Part shown: piece after piece, positions 1 to 9,328 of the stretch | How positions within the stretch are numbered: position 1 is the stretch's first letter | Layout of the letters: each line of letters starts with the position of its first letter | Source: [Phialemoniopsis] sp. UDSM-2020 | Lineage: Eukaryota > Ascomycota > Sordariomycetes > Thyridiales > Thyridiaceae | Assembly (NCBI GenBank): GCA_018873225.1 | Contig: JAEILZ010000001.1 | Coordinates: forward strand, 5,332,001 to 5,396,000 | Length of the DNA stretch: 64,000 bases | Direction of reading: 5' to 3' | The notes under the pieces: generated by a model | The model's database searches: none | What the model was told of the DNA's origin: nothing | The model's input: only the letters and a program-made list of their open reading frames with translations | Program-made: the position numbers and the translations under genes

Positions 1-2041
1 AATCGGGGCGTAGATGAGTTTGCCAGCTATGTCGTACATCATATTCGTCAGCCTACACATTCGACGCAGGACATTCTACGTATACATGCTACAAAGTCGA
101 GCAGTGGCCTACCTTTGTATCCGACGGTGTCAAGTGCCGTCGCAACCAGCTTGCGGAGACTTATCTGCGCCAAAAAGTAATAGAAGCCCGTGTCCTCGTT
201 CTCGAAGCGCGGTAGTGGTACTACGTCGTGGAAATTGCGATGGCCGATCGGGTGCAGCTTCATAGTGACCTCCAACTCGCTGCGTAGATGAGAGATGTGT
301 TAGCACCGCATTCGCGGACCCCAGCTCGAATACTGTACATGAACACCTACTCTGTAATGATGGAGCAAGCCCAGTATGCCCGATGCCACTGCTCCTGCTG
401 CGACTGGCCGAAATGGCGGTACATCCTCGACATGAGGATGTGCATGCAATTCCTCGTGGCCTGCGTGATGCAGTTCCATGAGAGCAAGGGTCGTATCGCA
501 AGGCGGAAGTAGGCGGCCTGCAATATCCGGCAGTGCAGGGCGGTGAGGTTACCCACGAGGAAGGTGAGGCGCTCAAGCAGACGGGTGCCATGGGCAAAGT
601 AGTCGATGCCGGGCAGCTTGTCCGACTTGAGGTCGGCATGGTTGTGCGCCAGCGACCCGACGGCTAGGATTAGCAGGGCCAGGCAGCTGTTGGGGTTGGT
701 CGGGGTGAATTCCTCGGCGCAGGCCTGGTTGATGATGGAGCTGACGAGGGTGGGCTCAAAAATGGGCATCCAGCCGAGAAAGTTCTCGACGAAGCTCTGC
801 TGTAGTAGTCTTGTCGTCCGCTTGGAGACGTCCGGGAAGGTGGCCAAGCACTCGTTACACTGGGCGTTGAAGTCATCCCCGGAAGCGATCTCTAGGTCGT
901 AAAAGTCCGAGACGTCGTCCCAGCTCTCGGCGCTGAGGTAGGCCGGGGCGCGGAACAGCAACATGCTGGGGCGAGCCGTGTTAGCCTGGTCGCGCGTCTG
1001 GCGCCAGACCACATGGCCCGGGCGCGCGTTCATGCTCGAGCTCGACTCCCGCCTGGCCGGGAAACCCGCACTCCGCGCAGCAGACTCGAAGTGGATGCGC
1101 GGGCTGACGAGGGGCATGGAGGGAGAGTGGCCGGAGGTGGCGTGGGAGGCGGGCGAGGTAGCATTGTCAAAGACCGGGAAGGCACTTGCTGGCCCTCCGG
1201 CACCGACGCGGCCGGCTTCGAGACGGACGTACTTAGATTCAAGCGCGGCTAAACGCTGCTCGATATCCGAGAGCCCGCCGACTCCGCTGTCGTTGGAAAC
1301 GCTGTCCCGGGTGCTGGCCAATGAGGCGGGGCCCGGAGGAGCCGGAGCAGGGACTGGAGCAGGTGCTCGGGCTTCTGGCTGGGATGGTGGCGGGTTGCCA
1401 TTGCCAGAGTCCCGGTACTGGCACTCGACGCCTAGGTTGGCGCAGAAGCCGCACGTAGGTCGGACGGCATCGCACTTCTGCGAGGCGGGAGCACTCTCCG
1501 GTCAGCAAGCTGGCATCACCATAAGTGGAAAGGGTTGGCTGGTGTCCAATGAGACGGACAGACCATGGAGGTGCACTCACCGTCTTTCTGAACCTGCACA
1601 GGTTACACTAAGGTCATCGCCTGTTAGCATACATCCCATTTTCCGGACTGTACAGGGTGTTCGTCCGTCGAGGATTTCTTCCGCCCGGGTTTTCCGGCGA
1701 CGATAACAACTTACCGCTACGGCGATGCGCCGCCGGGGATAGTGCTCTACGTTGGACAGTCGCACGGGGCTGTCGGCGGCAGACCCCTCACGGACGGACC
1801 TGCCCTCTTCCGTAGCATCCGACTCCGTCCTCCTCCGCTTGGGAGGCGGCATGAGGCCGTCGCCGTTGAGGCACGGAGAAGTCGGCAGCTCGGGACCTCG
1901 GGGCAAGGGCGTGTCTCTTCCGGGCTGTGGAACCCGGAGGGGGGCCTGGCTGATGTAGCACAGAAGACGGAGCTCCCGGACCTCGGTGATAGGTGTCCGG
2001 GAGTGAGTGAAGGGGATGAGGAACGCGATGGGATTGGGCAA
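1..2041 (-). CDS. Zn2Cys6 fungal-specific transcription factor (3' end outside window)
   Basis: Nuclear DNA-binding regulator of the GAL4-type zinc cluster class; target genes unknown. Exons on the minus strand, in coding order: 2041-1715, 1607-1581, 1477-351, 279-113 and 26-1, continuing past the left edge. Spliced, the zinc cluster reads C-x2-C-x6-C-x6-C-x2-C-x6-C and is split over three exons: the basic arm RRRIAVA ends exon 1, CNLCRFRKT is the whole 27-nt exon 2, and KCDAVRPTCGFCANLGVEC opens exon 3. A heptad-like stretch (IEQRLAALESKYVRLE) follows, then the fungal regulatory middle domain, with FHDVVPLPRFENED and FYYFLAQISLRKL in exon 4. All introns have GT/AG ends and all phases agree. 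The start is uncertain: the ATG at 2041 is the longest choice, and one at 1852 (MPPPKRRRTE) is an alternative. The C-terminal part is missing from the window. Confidence 0.88.
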
Positions 2042-2781
2042 TCACCTCCTGTCACTCTGGACCTTGGCCCAGGGTTAGTCTCCCCAAACCCGGTAGCTCC
2101 AAGAGAGGTCGGCCGATCCCTGGAGGAACAATTGTGACAGAGAACAAGTGGCAAGGATGTAGCGTGGAGCGTACGTGTGGTCCCCTTGTCTGACTTTGTT
2201 GAGAATGCAGGTCCAGGCGAAACAGGAAAATGAGAATTGCGGAGTGTCATGTCAAGCGTGTCATGGAAGGAGGGGTGGAATTGATCGAACAAACCTTGCT
2301 TGGGAGTTTTGGCGGCCGCCTCCTCCATCTCCCCCCTCTTTTTTCCCAGCAAATCCATGAGCTGACCCCGCATCCGACCAACCGGCATACCGAATGTCCG
2401 TTTGTCAGCAATTCGTCCAATGGATGCTGCTGTTGATCTCAGCTGCGGCTTTTTGCGGGGAAGTCTGGGGTAGCCTTGAAGTTGCCTCATGTCAGCACCT
2501 GCAATTGACAGCGTGATAAAGATCGAATCAACCGACTCTCGGGGATGCAATCAATGGCCAAAATATGGAATGAACATGATCATACCCGTTCATGACTTTT
2601 CAGCGGTGGCAACTGATGTGTAGGTTCACCTCCGGGACAAGAATTCACACCTGGATGGCAGGTTTATTCCGCTCTTTGCATCCGGCGTGTTGTCTACCAA
2701 TACGCGTCTCCGTGCATCTCTAAGGACAATGATCGTAATCCTAAATCTATTCAACCAATCTAAACACCCAAACTGACAGTG
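2042..2781. other. Intergenic region between two minus-strand genes
   Basis: About 740 bases holding the 5' leader and promoter of the Zn2Cys6 gene and the end of the nucleotidase transcript. A long minus-strand reading frame runs through part of it (to 2550), but it overlaps the zinc-cluster exon in another frame and has no recognisable protein features. No other element seen. Confidence 0.5.
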
Positions 2782-4881
2782 CTACCTCTGCCCTTTCTTC
2801 TCTCTCTCCTCTCCGCCGCCGACCATGACGATCCTCCCCTCAAGCCGTGGACAAATCGCCTTGGTCCACTCAACCTCGCACTCGCCCTCGCCTAGCGCGT
2901 CGCAGACTTCAGCCCGCACGCCCGCCTTCCGCGTCCACCGCGCGAAAGCCCGGCGCATGACGCGCAGCTCGTGGTCGATCCGGCGCAGGCGCTCGCCGTC
3001 GTCGTCGCGCAGGGGGCGCGCGCCCTCGACCACCTTCTCGTCAAAGGGCGTGACGCTCGAGCGCCGCGCGCGGATGTTGGCCGGCTTCCAGTGGTCCCAG
3101 TGGGAGCCGCGCGAGTCCTTCGAGCGGTCCGGGCTCGTCGGCTCGGCGGGCTCCTCGACGATGCCGCCCTCCATGTAACCCTTTCTGGAGGAGGAGCGGG
3201 TGCTGGGGCTGGCGGGCAGGTTGGGGTGGTGCGAGCCGACGCCCGTGACGACCTTGTCCCAGTGGCTGTCCCACGCGGGCTCCCAGTTATGCCAGCGCTC
3301 GAGGACCTTGAGCGCCATGAAATACTGCCGCAGCATCATGGAGATGAGGATGCCGTTCTCCTCCGAGACGATCTCCTCGGCCTCGCCGCCTTCGGATTGC
3401 ACGAGTAGGCTTTTGTATCCGTCTGGGAGAGAATTAGTCGTGAGATCATAAGGTGAGTGTGATATGAATGGAGAGAGCTCACCTTTAGCACGAGCCATGT
3501 ACCCCCTAGTACACAGCACAAAAGACTTCTTGGGGTCAAGTGGTTGATTTGCCACCTGAACCCAGTTGATCCGTGAGCCGGGCTCCTTGGACGGGTCAAA
3601 CTCAAACTTGATATTTGACACCTGCGGGAAGCGGCCTTCCTGTGCAGGATACAGCGACACGCCATTCTCCAGCGCATCCCAGATAGCCTGCCCGTTGACC
3701 CTAATCACCACGACGGGGTCCTCAAACGGGAAACAATCGGTGATGTCCTTGATCCTTATCGGCCCGGGCGCGTAAATCTGGTCGCCGCGTATCGTACCCG
3801 ATGCCATGATAACGCAGTCGGCCTGGTAGTGGTGCCTCATGATGTCGCACACAAAATTACCAATGTTGCTCTCCTTTAACCGCACCGTCGTGAAGCGCGC
3901 ATCAAGTGGTGCTGCTGTCCACCCGACGGGCTTCTCCAGACTCTGCTTCAGCTTGGCCGTCAGCTTGTCGATCAGCTCGACCGTCGGTTGGTCCTGTGGT
4001 ATCGCCGAGATGATGTCCTTGCGCCAAATGTCAAAGTCCCACCTCGGCCCTTCTTTTCCCTCTGGCCGCCTCCGAGCCTCGATGTAGCTCAGCTGCTTGA
4101 AGTCACTCCCGGACCGCAGGACGTGCGTGCCGTTGATGAAGCTGTGCGCGTAAAAGTGGTCGTGCCCGCCCAGGATGATGTCGATGTCGCCGCCCATGTT
4201 CTCGGCGAGCTTGTTGTCGTTGGGCTCGCGCATGTGCGTCAGTGCGATGATGATCTCGGCGCCGTCCGCGCGCAGCTCGGCGACCAGCTCCTTGGCCACC
4301 TCAGTCGCCGACCGGTAGGTGATGTTAGGCGGGATGGCGTTGACCGTCTCGAGCCACTCGCGCTCGCCCAGACCCAGGAGACCAATCTTGACGCCGTTGG
4401 ATGAGGTGAGCATATGCGTGCGCTTAGCGTGACCGATGGGCACGCCCTCACCAAGCGCCGGGTCGAAGACATTGCCCAGCAGCCAGGGGAACTTGCACTT
4501 GACTGTCAGGTACTCGAACTGGCGGACGCCAAAGTCGAGGTCGTGATTGCCGACGGCGGCACAGTCGGTGCCAATGGCGTTGAGGATGGGCACCATATGG
4601 CTGCCCTTAGTGATGGAGCTCTCGAGGCTCGGGTTGAAGACGTCGCCCGAGAAGAGGGTCAGCAGCTCGGGCTGGCCGGCGTAGCACGAGTCCCGGCGGT
4701 AGTGGTTAATAGCGGTGAGGAAGCGGGCGGCCCCGCCGGCGGGCTCGGCGGAGGACGGGTCCAGGTGGTAGACATCGTTGTAGTGGATCAGGCGCAGGTC
4801 CGGAGGGGAAGAGGCGTCCCGGCCGGAGCTGGATGTCACGAAGACGGACTCTAGCGGAGGCTCATTCTTTTTGCGAGCCAT
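2782..4881 (-). CDS. 5'-nucleotidase / UshA-type metallophosphoesterase
   Basis: Predicted metal-dependent phosphohydrolase of the 5'-nucleotidase family, which releases phosphate from nucleotides or related phosphoesters. The N-terminal calcineurin-like domain shows the metal-site motifs in order: IHYNDVYHL (about residue 31), SGDVFNP (about 78), GNHDLDF (about 112) and GGHDHFYAH (about 238), with LTHMREPND between the last two. The C-terminal nucleotidase domain (about 310-530) contains SGTIRGDQIY and DCFPFEDPVVVIRVNG. There is no signal peptide, so a cytosolic location is likely. The open frame of 699 codons hides a 60-nt intron at 3423-3482 (donor GTGAGC, branch GACTAAT, acceptor CCCAG). 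Removing it joins MARAK to DGYKSLL, as expected for the family, and gives 679 residues. The C-terminal tail is charged and low in complexity. Substrate not predictable. Confidence 0.88.
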   Translation of the reverse strand: MARKKNEPPLESVFVTSSSGRDASSPPDLRLIHYNDVYHLDPSSAEPAGGAARFLTAINHYRRDSCYAGQPELLTLFSGDVFNPSLESSITKGSHMVPILNAIGTDCAAVGNHDLDFGVRQFEYLTVKCKFPWLLGNVFDPALGEGVPIGHAKRTHMLTSSNGVKIGLLGLGEREWLETVNAIPPNITYRSATEVAKELVAELRADGAEIIIALTHMREPNDNKLAENMGGDIDIILGGHDHFYAHSFINGTHVLRSGSDFKQLSYIEARRRPEGKEGPRWDFDIWRKDIISAIPQDQPTVELIDKLTAKLKQSLEKPVGWTAAPLDARFTTVRLKESNIGNFVCDIMRHHYQADCVIMASGTIRGDQIYAPGPIRIKDITDCFPFEDPVVVIRVNGQAIWDALENGVSLYPAQEGRFPQVSNIKFEFDPSKEPGSRINWVQVANQPLDPKKSFVLCTRGYMARAKGELSPFISHSPYDLTTNSLPDGYKSLLVQSEGGEAEEIVSEENGILISMMLRQYFMALKVLERWHNWEPAWDSHWDKVVTGVGSHHPNLPASPSTRSSSRKGYMEGGIVEEPAEPTSPDRSKDSRGSHWDHWKPANIRARRSSVTPFDEKVVEGARPLRDDDGERLRRIDHELRVMRRAFARWTRKAGVRAEVCDALGEGECEVEWTKAICPRLEGRIVMVGGGEEREKKGQR

Positions 4882-5747
4882 GGTCAGATGCGGTAGAGGA
4901 CTCTAGCTTATCTTCGTTGTTCTGAAAGCTCAGTGAGTGAGCGGCCGAGAGTGCCGATCCTTTTTGATATCGGGCACCTCCTTTGTCCAGCCCAGGACAC
5001 TCTCACCGCTGTTGCCAAGAGAGCGAATGAGCTGACGACATGTGACGCAGTCGTGTTTGGATGAGCTGGACAGGTTGGCTAGTGGAGTCGCCCAAGTTTA
5101 CAAGATCATGAGATGAAAAAAAGGATACAATGTCTAGGTGAAGCAATTGCCAATCTGATCAATATCATAGGACAGAGAATGAGGATGGAGTCTAATGCGG
5201 CCTAAGATGGACGTAACGGGAGACAAGACAAGCCCGTTTCAAGCTTTGGCGGGGCTTCTTCACATGGCGCAACGCCAGCGCTTGCTTGAGGCGCATCAGC
5301 TTGGATGGTGGGGTGGGAAGCTTGGCGACTCGCGCGAGCACGCGATCGCTTTCTTTTTGGCTTTGTTTGAATGGCACTGACGGGAGAGAAGAGTTGGCCG
5401 ACATGACTAGCGAAACCCTACTCGAAAATGACAGCAGAACTGCGATTCATACCACGGACTTGAGCATAAAAAAATGATGCATCTCAGTGGACACTCTCAC
5501 GCCCTTTACAGGACATTCAGGGCAGACGCGGGGCAAATACTCGATTAGATAAGGCCTTCCCGTCGGCGTAGACGGTGATGTCGGAGTGTTCGGAGAGTAA
5601 TACGTTGTTCTTTAAATACTGAGACAGTGCCCCCGAATAAGACACAATATATTATATCAAGCCATTGATACTGGGTCAAGCACTGAATACTCGCTTACAG
5701 CATACAGTACCATCAGGCCCGTCAGTAGAGTACACATACAGCTTCCA
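4882..5747. other. Divergent intergenic region, nucleotidase / acetyltransferase
   Basis: About 870 bases between the start of the minus-strand nucleotidase gene and the plus-strand acetyltransferase gene. It must contain both promoters. Short open frames here (for example 5195-5380) have no recognisable features; no RNA gene or repeat seen. Confidence 0.5.
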
Positions 5748-6368
5748 ATGGCCTCCGAACAAGCCACGATCCGCCATGCGCGGCGCGAGGGTAGGTCCCG
5801 TTGCTGCTCTCCTCCCGCTTGCGCAAACCACTGACGAGGAGGAATAGACATCCCCCAGATCCTCGCCATGATCCGCGAATTGGCCGACTACGAGAAGGAG
5901 CTCGACTCCGTTGAGGCCACCGAGGCCACCCTCGAAGCCAGCATCGCCTGGGCACCGTCATCAAATGCCACCACCGCCTCGTCAGACCCAAATACCGTCA
6001 CCGAGCCCATCACACCCACAAAACCCGCCCGATGCCTCCTGCTCTACCCAGCGGGTGCCTCTGACCCAGCAGGCATGGCGCTCTATTTCTACAACTACAG
6101 CACCTGGCGCGCCTCGTCGGGCATCTACCTCGAGGACCTATATGTGCGCCCGGCGTTCCGCGGGTCGGGCTACGGCAAGCGTTTGCTCGTCGAGCTGGCG
6201 CGGCAGGTGCTCGAGATCAAGGGAGGGAGACTCGAGTGGAGCGTGCTCAAGTGGAACGAGCCGAGCATCAAGTTCTACAAGGCCATTGGCGCGACGCAGA
6301 TGGACGAGTGGATGGGCATGAGAGTCGACCGCGAGGCGTTGGTCAAATTGGCTGGTGGGAAGATATAG
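5748..6368 (+). CDS. GNAT-family N-acetyltransferase (diamine acetyltransferase-like)
   Basis: Predicted acetyl-CoA-dependent N-acetyltransferase resembling the SSAT/thialysine acetyltransferase group, which acetylates small amines. Two exons, 5748-5790 and 5848-6368, separated by a 57-nt GTAGGT/TAG intron with CTGAC branch; spliced length 187 residues, typical for a one-domain GNAT. The ATG at 5748 gives the N-terminus MASEQATIRHARREDIPQIL, which matches the normal first strand and helix, followed by IRELADYEKELDSV. The acetyl-CoA-binding motif A is visible as DLYVRPAFRGSGYGKRLL, and motif B as WNEPSIKFYKAIGA with a conserved Tyr. An acidic Ser/Thr-rich loop (about residues 40-70) lies before the central sheet. 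Exact amine substrate not determinable; cytosolic. Confidence 0.88.
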
Positions 6369-6484
6369 AAAGATGGAAAGATAGATCTAAAAGTGATGAG
6401 GGGGTATCTCTCTGGCTTAGACAAAAAAGAAAGAATTTAGACACGCCGAGTAGAAACCAAAATGATATGACCAAGCATACCATG

Positions 6485-7696
6485 TTATGAACCTCTCATG
6501 GCCTTCCTTTTAAGTGGCTTGCCTTTGGCATCGACGCCCTCGAAAAAGACGGCATGTGCCTCGGAAGTCAACCTGGGAAACACTCTCTCTGTCTCGCCAC
6601 CCCAGACAATGTCCCACTGGGGCTTCTTCTGCGCCGTCTGCCCAGGCGCCCGTTCCATAGTCGCCATGGCCTCCCACACCTGCCGGTACAGGCGACGCCA
6701 CACCCGCCCCGTCATCTTGTGCACGCCGATCGCCGCCCCGGCCCCGTCCAGCCCGACGTCGCCCTCGAGCGCCTTGACCGTCCTGCTGCGGGACCGCTCA
6801 AGCACCCTCGCCGGCTTCGTCACAACATCCTGCCAGTTCCAACCCTCTTCTTCCTCCTCTTTGGCTCTGGCGGGCGTCCGCCGCGCCGGCACAGCCCACT
6901 GCGCCCCGCTCTGTCCGCCCTCCGCCAGCCCCCGCCACACCTCGAACTCGGTCTGGCTCACGGGCGGTAGCAAGCGGTTGATGAGCCGCCGCCACCAGCG
7001 CATCTGCTTCGTGCGCGCCGTGTGCTCGGCGAACGGTCTGTCCCACGCGTTGCGCTCGGGCACGGCGGCAGCCGGGCTGAGCTTGCGCGCCTTGGGCATC
7101 GGTCTTCCCAGATTGGTCAGGTTGCGCTGCGCCTGGCTGCGCGCGAGGGCGAGCACCTTGGCCGTGTCGATGTTGTCGAGCCAGTCCTGCCGCCTGGGCC
7201 CCTTCTTCTTCTCTCCTCCCGGCTTGTCATCCTCGGCCGACTTTTTATTTTGTTGTTGCTGTAGCACTTGGAAGTCTCTGGCTACCCGCGCCTCGAGCTC
7301 GTCGGCGTCGGCGGGCGGGTCGGGTTTGAGCCATGCTTCCAGGAGCTCGTGACGCCTGCGGCCGAAGCGGCCTGCCGCGGTGAGCAGGACGCGGCGCATG
7401 CGCTGGAGGTCGCCGGCATTGGCGGCGCGCAGGGAGCGCAGGGCGGTATTGCCGGTGCGCAGGCACTGCTTCACGCGGGCGGCATTGAGCTTCTCGGGTG
7501 TGACTGACTTGTCCTTGATGGTATTTGAGGGTTTGAGGTTGGGTCGGCGGTGTCGGCGGAAGGAGGTCGATATGGCGGAGGAGATGTAGGGCTTGCACAC
7601 GGGAGGGAGGTACGAGGCTTCGCGGAGGAGATGTCGGTAGAGGTGGAGGGGGTTCCGCGGGTTGGCGAGTTTGGTTGGAGGAAGGGATGGTGGCAT
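6485..7696 (-). CDS. LYR-motif (complex 1 LYR-like) protein
   Basis: Single-exon gene of 403 codons. Near the N-terminus, NPLHLYRHLLREASYLPP is an LYR tripeptide in an amphipathic helix followed by a basic FRRHRRP segment, the arrangement seen in LYR-domain proteins. Known members are small mitochondrial adaptors for Fe-S cluster or respiratory complex assembly, but this protein is far longer than the usual 90-130 residues. The rest is basic and Ala/Arg-rich, with a Lys/Glu/Gln-rich stretch about residues 150-180 and conserved-looking Trp-rich segments (RWWRRLINRLLPPVSQTEFEVW) in the middle. A mitochondrial location is plausible from the basic, acid-poor N-terminus. It ends only 116 bases past the convergent acetyltransferase gene. 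The LYR call rests on the motif alone. Confidence 0.7.
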   Translation of the reverse strand: MPPSLPPTKLANPRNPLHLYRHLLREASYLPPVCKPYISSAISTSFRRHRRPNLKPSNTIKDKSVTPEKLNAARVKQCLRTGNTALRSLRAANAGDLQRMRRVLLTAAGRFGRRRHELLEAWLKPDPPADADELEARVARDFQVLQQQQNKKSAEDDKPGGEKKKGPRRQDWLDNIDTAKVLALARSQAQRNLTNLGRPMPKARKLSPAAAVPERNAWDRPFAEHTARTKQMRWWRRLINRLLPPVSQTEFEVWRGLAEGGQSGAQWAVPARRTPARAKEEEEEGWNWQDVVTKPARVLERSRSRTVKALEGDVGLDGAGAAIGVHKMTGRVWRRLYRQVWEAMATMERAPGQTAQKKPQWDIVWGGETERVFPRLTSEAHAVFFEGVDAKGKPLKRKAMRGS

Positions 7697-9328
7697 TTTC
7701 TGTTGGGGAAGCTCGGGGAGAGAGAGTTCTCGTAGGGGGTTCGAGCTGATGTGAGTTATGAGGGGTAGGGTAATGAAAGTCTGGGCAGCATCATCTTTCA
7801 GGTTATGGATCGGATGATTTCAAAAACCAGATGACAGAACTTTGGCGGACAGTGTCTAGAGAAACGTAATAATTGACTTGGTGACGGTTAGTCTGACGAA
7901 GGAGCTCCAGCAAAACCAAACATGAAGTTCAAAAATGACCGGCGATAAGATAAAGGGCCCTAAACAGCTTTGAACCCTGGACAGGCATTACTCTTTACCA
8001 AGGGACTTAAAGCAAACAAACTGGGTACTTACTTGCTTGGGAACACTTCGTAAAACCACCAAAACTGTCACAAGCAAGGCGACCGGACTTCGATAAGTGG
8101 CAGTGCATTTCTATATGGGCCTGAACCTGTAAGACTTGGTCTAGGCCAAAGTCCGTAGCCGCTTGGAAGCTATTCTCGGTCTCACATGCTGCATCGCGTT
8201 CACCAAGGAAGGAGACACAGGTCGAGCCAATACTTCTAGGGCTTTATCGCACCAATTGCGTCGTAAATGAGATGTTTGGAGAATAATAGGTCTATGCTGG
8301 TCTGTCTGGCTGCAACTACAAATACCAGACTTGGTGTCCTCCCGAAAGCACACGAGGGTTCCCTTTCAACAACGGAGAACAGGACGAGAACAAATACCGA
8401 CTCTTGAAATGACTGCTTTTGATATCAGACACCTTGAAACAGAGGAGATTATGGTCATACTGGAAGCAAAAGACCAGTTTGATTCTCCTGTCCGAGTTGA
8501 CGATCTACACTTCCACGCATCACCACAACCAAAAGTGAGTAGTGCCCGCCCCTCTTTTTTCCCGCCTCTCGCCCTGTGCTCGCTATCCCTGTCCATCCAG
8601 CACAAGCCCGCGCCCGCACACGCACACGCAAATACGCGTCGTCCACTGCCGCCCTCCACCAAAGAGGCCCGACACGAAATCACGAAATCGACGCGCTGAA
8701 ACGCCCCGAGCTAAAGTGAGAACACGCTCTGCCCCCGGTCTCGTCTTTAATTGATTTTGATGGTTGAATCGAGCTTAGACCACAGGATCCATCCCGGGAC
8801 GCAGAAGCTATCACGAGAAGAATGATGTCTCGGAATTCTATCATCTTTCAATTGTAGTAAATCCCGTTTTTCTCTATCTCTTTTGGCATACCATTTTTTT
8901 TTTTTTCGCGAGGGGATTATCAGTTGCTTGTCCTAACTGAATTCCCTGTGCCGCTAATCTCTTTGCCCATTTGTCTCCCTCGCTGCTCTCGATTTCCCGG
9001 TCGAAGCGCGACGCTTGCAGGGGTCTCACCTGGCTAAAGGGCAGAAAAGAAGCGACACCATTCACCACCACCACTGCCATTTTACGCCTACTACTACTTA
9101 CTGCACCTATTTTACACCACTTTGACCTTCCCCTCTCGCGCGCACGCACATCTCATCATCACCACCCTCACCTTCCCACTTAGAGGCCTGGTCTAAAACA
9201 ATTCAATCTCTAGCGAACCGCGCAGCAACAGCCACAAGACGGTCCTCGGCAAGCGCCCCTTCAATTACCAGTGGTGGCTACCACCCTCGACTCGAATCCC
9301 GACGCAGCAGGAGCATCATCCCTCGCTG
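7697..9328. other. Long divergent intergenic region upstream of MBP1
   Basis: About 1.6 kb between the LYR gene and MBP1. The last 300 bases are pyrimidine- and CAC-rich, as in long fungal 5' leaders (a run of T at 8897-8906, CACCACCACC near 9060). Open frames at 8331-8754 carry no recognisable domain and are probably chance frames or upstream ORFs in a long leader. Confidence 0.5.

Noticed and set aside
1608..1714. Open frame with cysteine/arginine motif (SCYRRRKTR, GRTPC) taken as zinc cluster
   Set aside because: It lies within an intron with GTAAGT donor and CTAAC branch; splicing it out gives a perfect cluster from other exons, so the resemblance is chance.
1747..2550. 267-codon minus-strand open frame
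   Set aside because: Overlaps the first exon of the zinc-cluster gene in another frame, is Ser/Pro/Arg-rich and has no recognisable domain.
8331..8754. Plus-strand open frames upstream of MBP1
   Set aside because: No conserved motif, simple composition and position in a long leader region; at most upstream ORFs.
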